From DATIBL01 sp035457505 (GTDB taxonomy: Bacteria > Patescibacteriota > Minisyncoccia > Phycocordibacterales > UBA6899), in the NCBI GenBank assembly GCA_035457505.1, contig DATIBL010000084.1, positions 1 through 9,858 on the forward strand: a stretch of 9,858 nucleotides of DNA. Reading direction: 5' to 3'. A program made the translations under genes and the position numbers. The notes under the pieces are model-generated. The model was not told the origin of the DNA, searched no databases, and saw nothing but the letters and a program-made list of their open reading frames with translations. Shown here piece after piece: positions 6,354-9,858 of the stretch; position 1 is the stretch's first letter, and each line of letters opens with the position of its first letter.

Positions 6354-7337
6354 ATGGATCTCACGAAGTATAAAGAAAACTATAAAACCAGATATCTCGC
6401 GGAAGATGTCGAGCGTCTTTTGCGCGAAAAGGAGGACCTCGACGCGCTCGCGGGGGACCCGGCAATGCGCGATCTTGCGGTGGAGGATCTTGCCCGAAAC
6501 ACGGTGGCCATCGCCGAGGCGATCGGGAAGATGGACGAGATCATCGAAGCTGATCGCATCGAAGAAGAGCGGCCGCGCGAGGTCGTACTCGAAGTGCGCG
6601 CTGGGGTCGGGGGAGAGGAGGCGGCGATCTTCGCAGAGGATCTCGCCCTCATGTACGAACGGTATGCGACGACGCGAGGCTGGAGGATCGAGCGGATCGA
6701 CGAATCGCGTGCGGAACTCGGCGGGTACAAAGAGGCGGTATTCGAATTCACTGGCGATGGGGTTTGGGAAGCACTGCGCTATGAGATGGGCGTACACCGC
6801 GTCCAGCGCATTCCGGCGACAGAGAAATCCGGACGCATCCACACGTCGACCGCATCGGTGATCGTCCTGCCGATCCGCAAGCATTCATCCGTCGCCATCA
6901 ATCCCGCTGATCTCGACATGTCCTTTACGCGCTCCGGCGGCGCAGGCGGACAGAACGTGAACAAAGTCGAAACAGCGGTGCATCTCGTGCACAAGCCTAC
7001 AGGAATCCATGTGCATTGTTCGGTCGAACGCTCGCAGCAGAAGAATCGCGAGCGCGCGATGGCGATCCTCGCAGCCAAGCTCGAAGAGGCCAAACGCGAG
7101 GAGGATGCAAAAAAGGACGCCTCTGCACGCGAGTCCATCGGGAGCGGGGAGCGATCCGAGAAGATTCGGACGTACAATTTTTTGCAGGATCGAGTGACCG
7201 ATCACCGGATCAAAGAATCATGGCACAATATCGAGCGGATCATGCAGGGGGGTCTCGATCCGATCGTGGAGGCGATCAGCGCGCGTGCGGCATCCGGCGG
7301 AGTCGGGGCGGCAGATGACGGTGAAGACGAGGAATAA
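6354..7337 (+). CDS. prfA: Peptide chain release factor 1
   Basis: Class I release factor that reads UAA and UAG in the ribosomal A site and triggers peptide release. It is RF1 and not RF2: the codon-reading tripeptide is PAT at 154-156 (in RIPATEKSGRIHTS), where RF2 would have SPF. The peptidyl-hydrolysis motif GGQ is at 198-200 (SGGAGGQNVNK), whose Gln is normally methylated by PrmC. At 327 residues it is about 30 shorter than E. coli RF1 (360), and the deficit falls in the N-terminal helical domain. The C-terminus has a charged tail (DDGEDEE). The start ATG 6354 is the first available in frame after the rpmE terminator and lacks a Shine-Dalgarno. prmC, its frequent partner, does not follow; rpsB is next. 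Confidence 0.97.
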   Translation: MDLTKYKENYKTRYLAEDVERLLREKEDLDALAGDPAMRDLAVEDLARNTVAIAEAIGKMDEIIEADRIEEERPREVVLEVRAGVGGEEAAIFAEDLALMYERYATTRGWRIERIDESRAELGGYKEAVFEFTGDGVWEALRYEMGVHRVQRIPATEKSGRIHTSTASVIVLPIRKHSSVAINPADLDMSFTRSGGAGGQNVNKVETAVHLVHKPTGIHVHCSVERSQQKNRERAMAILAAKLEEAKREEDAKKDASARESIGSGERSEKIRTYNFLQDRVTDHRIKESWHNIERIMQGGLDPIVEAISARAASGGVGAADDGEDEE

Positions 7338-7411
7338 TTACCGCACCAGGGCGGAATTGGTCGAAAACATTGGAGAGGGATCGTTCGCTCGTCCCTATCC
7401 TTTACGAAATA

Positions 7412-7440
7412 TTGCCAAATCGAACCCCTTTTGCTAGACT
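7412..7440 (+). promoter_or_regulatory. Promoter of rpsB-tsf, leaderless arrangement
   Basis: TTGCCA (7412-7417), 17-base spacer, extended TGC, TAGACT (7435-7440). The -10 box ends eight bases before ATG 7449. This overlap also rules out the in-frame TTG at 7431 as the start. It shares AATATTGCCAAAT, TGCTAGA and a CCCC tract with the rpmE promoter. Confidence 0.8.
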
Positions 7441-7448
7441 CCCCGAAT

Positions 7449-8156
7449 ATGACTGAAACGCAAACCCAGGCTGAATCGACGCTGATCGAGCAGCTTTTTA
7501 CCCGAGGCGCGCATCTTGGGTATTCTCGCGCCCGCAGGAATGCGTCCGCGAAGGCTTTTTTGTACGGTTCGAAGAGCGGGATCGACATCATTGATCTCGA
7601 GAAGACCACCGAGCAGCTCGCTCGCGCACAGGCGTTCCTTTCGGAGCTCGGCGCGAACGGCAAGACGGTGCTCTGGGTCGGAACGAAGAGCGAGGTCCGC
7701 GGATTTGTCGAGGCGGCAGCAAAGTCGCTTGGACATCCGTATGTCGCGGAGCGCTGGGTTGGCGGCATGATGACGAACTGGTCCGAGATCAAGAAGCGCA
7801 CTGGCCGCTTGAAGGAGCTCAAGGAGAAGTTCGCAAAGGGCGAGCTTGAGAAGTACACCAAGAAGGAGCGCTTGCTCTTCGAGCGCGAGATGGCAACCTT
7901 GGAGCGCGAGTTCGGCGGCATCGCGTCGCTCGAGGGACTTCCTGCGGCGCTCGTTGTCGTAGACTCCCGCCGGGAGCACATTGCGATCGAGGAGGCGACA
8001 AAAATGAAGGTCCCCACGATCGCGCTCTTGAACACGGATTGCGACGCGCGCATGGTGACCTATCCTGTTGTCGCGAATGATTCGGCACTCGCATCAGTGT
8101 CGTTCATCGTGGAGCAGTTTGCGGAGGCGTACAAGCGCGCTCCCAAGGCGGCGTAA
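7449..8156 (+). CDS. rpsB: Small ribosomal subunit protein uS2
   Basis: 30S protein that sits between head and body and helps S1/mRNA binding. It has 235 residues, normal length. Family signatures are the N-terminal FTRGAHLGYSRARRN (in most bacteria G-V-H-F-G-H, here His to Tyr at the last position), GIDIIDLEKT (~44-53), the hallmark RWVGGMMTNW (102-111), a coiled-coil hairpin (~115-158), and the C-terminal segments PAALVVVDSRREHIAIEEA and VPTIALLNTDCD. ATG 7449 is chosen because the alternative TTG 7431 lies inside the -10 box. It is followed after 70 bases by tsf, the classical rpsB-tsf operon, with a hairpin in the gap that may tune tsf expression. Confidence 0.97.
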   Translation: MTETQTQAESTLIEQLFTRGAHLGYSRARRNASAKAFLYGSKSGIDIIDLEKTTEQLARAQAFLSELGANGKTVLWVGTKSEVRGFVEAAAKSLGHPYVAERWVGGMMTNWSEIKKRTGRLKELKEKFAKGELEKYTKKERLLFEREMATLEREFGGIASLEGLPAALVVVDSRREHIAIEEATKMKVPTIALLNTDCDARMVTYPVVANDSALASVSFIVEQFAEAYKRAPKAA

Positions 8157-8173
8157 TCATCGGGTACGACAGA

Positions 8174-8191
8174 CCGGCACACGTTTGCCGG
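8174..8191 (+). other. Hairpin in the rpsB-tsf gap
   Basis: CCGGCA and TGCCGG flank a six-base loop. No T-run follows directly, so full termination is unlikely. Its position between rpsB and tsf would suit partial attenuation or mRNA processing; that is inference. Confidence 0.4.
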
Positions 8192-8226
8192 CCTCGGCCC
8201 ACTTATCATCGTTCATTTCTTTTCGT

Positions 8227-8823
8227 ATGGAGATCTCCATGGACATGGTCAAGCAGCTTCGAGACGAGACTGGCGTTTCGATCATGCAGTGCAAGAAGGC
8301 GCTTGAGGAAGCGAAGGGCGATCGGGAGAAGGCGCTCATGGCGCTCCGAAAGAAATCGAGCGAGATTGCTGCAAAGAAAAGCGACCGCGCGCTTGGATCA
8401 GGCGTTGTTGCTGCATATGTCCATGCTAACGGCTCTGTCGGAGCGATGGTGGAACTTGCCTGCGAAACAGATTTCGTCGCAAAGAATGAAGACTTCAAGA
8501 AGCTTGCCTACGAGATCGCCATGCATATCGCGGCGATGAACCCGGAGTTCCGCACTGATGCCGAGATCAGCGATGAGGCGAAGAAGAAGGCAGAATCGTT
8601 CTTTGCCGAAGAGGTCGCTGCATTGAAGAAGCCCAAGGAGATCGCCGATAAGGTGGTCGCCGGGAAGCTCGAGTCGTACTTCAAGGAGAAGGTACTGCTC
8701 TCGCAGCCGTTCGTGAAGGATCCGAACATCACCGTCGGCGAGATGGTGAAGGGTGCAGTGCAGAAATTTGGCGAGAATACCGAGATCGCGCGCTTCACCT
8801 ATTTCCGGCTCGGAGGAAAATAG
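8227..8823 (+). CDS. tsf: Elongation factor Ts, short form
   Basis: Guanine-nucleotide exchange factor that releases GDP from EF-Tu. The N-terminal UBA-like domain is clear (VKQLRDETGVSIMQCKKALEEAKGD in parts, ~8-32), and the EF-Tu-contacting motif TDFVA is at 81-85. With 198 residues it is a short EF-Ts like that of Thermus (about 196), lacking the duplicated core and the coiled-coil insert of the E. coli protein (283). The C-terminal segment LLSQPFVKDPNITVGEMV and ARFTYFRLG is normal. ATG 8227 (MEISMDMVKQ) matches the usual N-terminal length but has no Shine-Dalgarno; ATG 8239 is an alternative with GGAG six bases upstream. It is probably co-transcribed with rpsB. Confidence 0.95.
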   Translation: MEISMDMVKQLRDETGVSIMQCKKALEEAKGDREKALMALRKKSSEIAAKKSDRALGSGVVAAYVHANGSVGAMVELACETDFVAKNEDFKKLAYEIAMHIAAMNPEFRTDAEISDEAKKKAESFFAEEVAALKKPKEIADKVVAGKLESYFKEKVLLSQPFVKDPNITVGEMVKGAVQKFGENTEIARFTYFRLGGK

Positions 8824-8853
8824 TCTTGCGCGTTCCCTGCGGATTTGTCCGCG

Positions 8854-8883
8854 TTGCCGGAAGAGAAGGAAGAAGGGTATACT
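8854..8883 (+). promoter_or_regulatory. Promoter of the small membrane protein, leaderless arrangement
   Basis: TTGCCG (8854-8859), 18-base spacer, TATACT (8878-8883), which ends seven bases before ATG 8891. The predicted first transcribed base is at or next to the ATG. A short hairpin GCGGA-TTTG-TCCGC (8839-8852) lies just upstream of it, after the tsf stop, with no T-run. Confidence 0.65.
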
Positions 8884-8890
8884 TTCAAAC

Positions 8891-9268
8891 ATGACGCTCG
8901 CTACCGTGTGGATCAGCTCGTTGATCGGAATGGCCGTGCTCGCGCTCTGGGGTGCTGTTCGCGCACGCGCATTCGAGGGATTTTCCCACGCACACATTCA
9001 CAGCGTCGTTAAAGAAGATCTTTCGCACGTCGCAGAGCGCGCCGGACATCTGATCGAGCGCATGCGCCCGAGAGTCGAAGAGATCGCCGTCGCCACCGTG
9101 GTGTTCATCGTGCGGCGCGGTCGCCATGTGCGTATGCTCGTGTCGCGATATGTGTTCGGCCGCATCGAGATCGAGAAGGGCAAGGCGTCATCGTTCTTTC
9201 TGAAGCGAATCGCCGAAGACAAGGGAGAGCGGAAGAGTCCGACCGCGATCCTTGAGGATGGGTTCTAG
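8891..9268 (+). CDS. Small membrane-anchored protein of unknown function
   Basis: Protein of 125 residues that I do not recognise. Residues ~4-21 (ATVWISSLIGMAVLALWG) are a good membrane helix; the following RARAF suggests the remainder is cytoplasmic. The middle (~33-65) is amphipathic helix, a hydrophobic patch IAVATVVFIV (65-74) precedes a strongly basic stretch (RRGRHVRMLVSR), and the C-terminus contains SSFFLKRIAEDKGER. The basic region could contact nucleic acid or lipid head groups, but nothing proves it. ATG 8891 is chosen because a TATACT box ends seven bases upstream and the helix begins directly after it. The stop TAG (9266-9268) lies at the edge of the first truncated tRNA copy, so the last residues could be altered relative to the ancestral gene. 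Confidence 0.75.
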   Translation: MTLATVWISSLIGMAVLALWGAVRARAFEGFSHAHIHSVVKEDLSHVAERAGHLIERMRPRVEEIAVATVVFIVRRGRHVRMLVSRYVFGRIEIEKGKASSFFLKRIAEDKGERKSPTAILEDGF

Positions 9269-9392
9269 GCTCAGTTGGTAGAGCAACGGTTTTGACGGGT
9301 TGGGTTCTCTGAGTGGGTGCAAAATGCCGGAATAGCTCAGTTGGTAGAGCAAAAGTTGTGTGGGGTTGGGTTCTGTTCAGTGGGTGCAAAAT
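9269..9392 (+). repeat. Tandem truncated copies of the tRNA-Thr 5' half
   Basis: Two partial copies precede the intact tRNA-Thr at steps of 66 and 67 bases (D-stem GCTC at 9269, 9335 and 9402). The first matches tRNA positions 10-35 and breaks off inside the anticodon (after TTTTG). The second, at 9326-9352, matches positions 1-27. Each is followed by the same linker elements, GGGTTGGGTTCT (9297-9308 and 9363-9374) and AGTGGGTGCAAAAT. A 41-base stretch at 9312-9352 recurs perfectly at 9379-9419. Neither copy has a 3' half that could pair with its acceptor or anticodon strands, so neither can make a tRNA. Origin by slippage, by remnant recombination at the tRNA, or by misassembly is open. Confidence 0.88.
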
Positions 9393-9468
9393 GCCGGAAT
9401 AGCTCAGTTGGTAGAGCAACGGTTTTGTAAACCGTAGGTCGTCGGTTCAAGCCCGACTTCCGGCTCCA
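9393..9468 (+). tRNA. tRNA-Thr (anticodon UGU)
   Basis: Complete 76-base cloverleaf with encoded CCA, reading ACN threonine codons (ACA first). Acceptor GCCGGAA (9393-9399) pairs fully with TTCCGGC (9458-9464), discriminator T9465. D-arm GCTC/GAGC with GG in the loop; anticodon arm ACGGT/ACCGT around TTTGTAA, anticodon TGT at 9426-9428; five-base variable region; T-arm GTCGG/CCGAC with loop TTCAAGC. All invariant positions checked (T8, A14, T33, the TTC of the T-loop) are present. It follows two truncated 5' copies and precedes the hairpin-rich segment. Confidence 0.97.
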
Positions 9469-9715
9469 AAGGAGACGCGAAGGTGCACACGCGCCTGCGC
9501 GCGTGTGCAAGGGCGCGAAAGGCGCAGCAATGTTGCGAGTCATCGAGCGACTGCGAGCCGGGGTGAGGCTTGGCGTTGGGAACCCGCGAAGCGGGATGCC
9601 AAGCCGCAAGACTTGTTGAGAGCTTTTCTGAGGGGAGCGAGAGAAAAGATCCAACAAGTGGACCGCTCCCGTAGGGAGGTGAGTCCTTTTGGGTGGTTTT
9701 TGCGACCCCTTTTCA
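9469..9715 (+). other. Hairpin-dense segment, possible structured RNA
   Basis: No convincing gene lies here; instead inverted repeats follow one another. The clear ones are: 9484-9509, 11 pairs around CTGC; 9513-9525, GCGC/GCGC with a GAAAG loop (weak); 9567-9605, a ten-pair outer stem (GGCTTGGCGT, one G-U) enclosing CCCGC-GAA-GCGGG; 9611-9659, ACTTGTTG/CAACAAGT enclosing CTTTTCT/AGAAAAG; 9660-9686, GGAC/GTCC enclosing CTCCC-GTA-GGGAG, followed by TTTT; and a weak GGGT/ACCC (9691-9708) followed by CTTTT. Nested helices, short purine loops and a terminator-like end resemble a folded RNA, perhaps transcribed by readthrough from the tRNA. It does not match tmRNA, RNase P RNA, SRP RNA or 6S RNA in any motif I know. 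A repeat element is the alternative. Confidence 0.45.
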
Positions 9716-9741
9716 TTAAAATGAAGTCTCCAAATATCCCT

Positions 9742-9750
9742 TTATCCACA
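9742..9750 (+). promoter_or_regulatory. Perfect DnaA-box 9-mer
   Basis: TTATCCACA, the exact consensus DnaA box, in the AT-richer stretch between the hairpin segment and the edge gene. Only one copy is visible, so it may be chance, a regulatory DnaA site, or the edge of a cluster outside the window. Confidence 0.35.
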
Positions 9751-9829
9751 AAGGTTTGACCGCTATCCTTTCGTGTAGTCATGCATCCGTAGTACAATGA
9801 GCGCAATAGGGCCAAGCCTGGAGGTAACG

Positions 9830-9858
9830 TTGTATGTACATCAATATATGAAGCACGA
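9830..9858 (+). CDS. Possible start of a gene cut by the window edge
   Basis: GGAGGT (9820-9825) is a strong Shine-Dalgarno. Four bases later TTG (9830) opens a frame reading M-Y-V-H-Q-Y-M-K-H to the edge, the same SD-plus-TTG layout as the gene at 2890. Alternatively ATG 9834 encodes a five-codon peptide whose TGA overlaps ATG 9848 (ATGA), which is in the same frame as TTG 9830. A possible -10 box TACAAT lies at 9793-9798 without a clear -35. Too little is present to say what it encodes. Confidence 0.3.

Noticed and set aside
9269..9392. Reading the repeats as a CRISPR array
   Set aside because: There are only two to three units, the repeat is a piece of the neighbouring tRNA, the between-repeat parts are themselves similar, and no cas gene is present.
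9387..9392. CAAAAT just before the tRNA as its -10 box
   Set aside because: It abuts the mature 5' end, so transcription would start inside the tRNA, and the possible TTGGGT -35 is only 15 bases away.
9105..9657. Minus-strand reading frames containing ALPTELFRHF-type repeats
   Set aside because: These are translations of the antisense of tRNA-Thr and its truncated copies; the repetition comes from the tRNA array, and such antisense-tRNA frames are a known source of false proteins.
9756..9798. TTGACC and TACAAT as one promoter before the edge gene
   Set aside because: The gap is 31 bases, too long for a sigma70 pair; no -10 box is found 16-18 bases after TTGACC.
9505..9815. Plus- and minus-strand open frames of 84 and 91 codons across the hairpin segment
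   Set aside because: Both strands are open at once, composition is dominated by inverted repeats, and neither frame has a Shine-Dalgarno or leaderless promoter.

Overview
The window reads as chromosomal DNA of a GC-rich member of the Candidate Phyla Radiation (Patescibacteria), most likely a Parcubacteria-type lineage. This is inference. It rests on compact ribosomal and translation-factor genes (a 198-residue EF-Ts, an RF1 with a shortened N-terminus), a secreted LamG plus Ig-like plus coiled-coil protein of a style common in that group, a coiled-coil peptidoglycan hydrolase, and promoters placed almost on top of start codons. TAA, TAG and TGA all end genes here (TGA ends the LamG and lipoprotein genes), so the code is the standard bacterial one and not the UGA-glycine code of some relatives.

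Layout. Positions 109-2334 (+) hold a secreted LamG/Ig-like protein and a D-2-hydroxyacid dehydrogenase of the glyoxylate reductase/glycerate dehydrogenase type. A perfect palindromic terminator separates these from two minus-strand genes: an unrecognised 159-residue protein (2411-2890) and a lipoprotein (3001-3492). From 3612 the + strand carries bL25 (rplY), a coiled-coil/lytic transglycosylase cell-wall enzyme, bL31 (rpmE), release factor 1 (prfA), uS2 (rpsB), EF-Ts (tsf) and a small membrane-anchored protein. The window then has an array of two truncated tRNA 5' halves and one intact tRNA-Thr(UGU), about 240 bases of dense inverted repeats with no convincing gene, a perfect DnaA-box 9-mer, and what may be the start of another gene at the right edge.

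How it works together. The core is a translation block (bL25, bL31, RF1, uS2, EF-Ts, tRNA-Thr) with one envelope-remodelling enzyme inserted. It is cut into short transcription units: rho-independent terminators follow rplY and rpmE, and candidate promoters precede rplY, the transglycosylase, rpmE, prfA, rpsB and the small membrane protein. Only rpsB-tsf looks like a conserved operon.

The most interesting signals are: (1) a promoter family in which the -10 box ends 6-9 bases before the ATG, predicting leaderless mRNAs, with near-identical promoters for rpmE and rpsB; (2) the tandem 66-67 bp array of tRNA-Thr 5' halves; and (3) the multi-hairpin, RNA-like segment just after that tRNA. No CRISPR array, transposase, integrase or defence system is visible.
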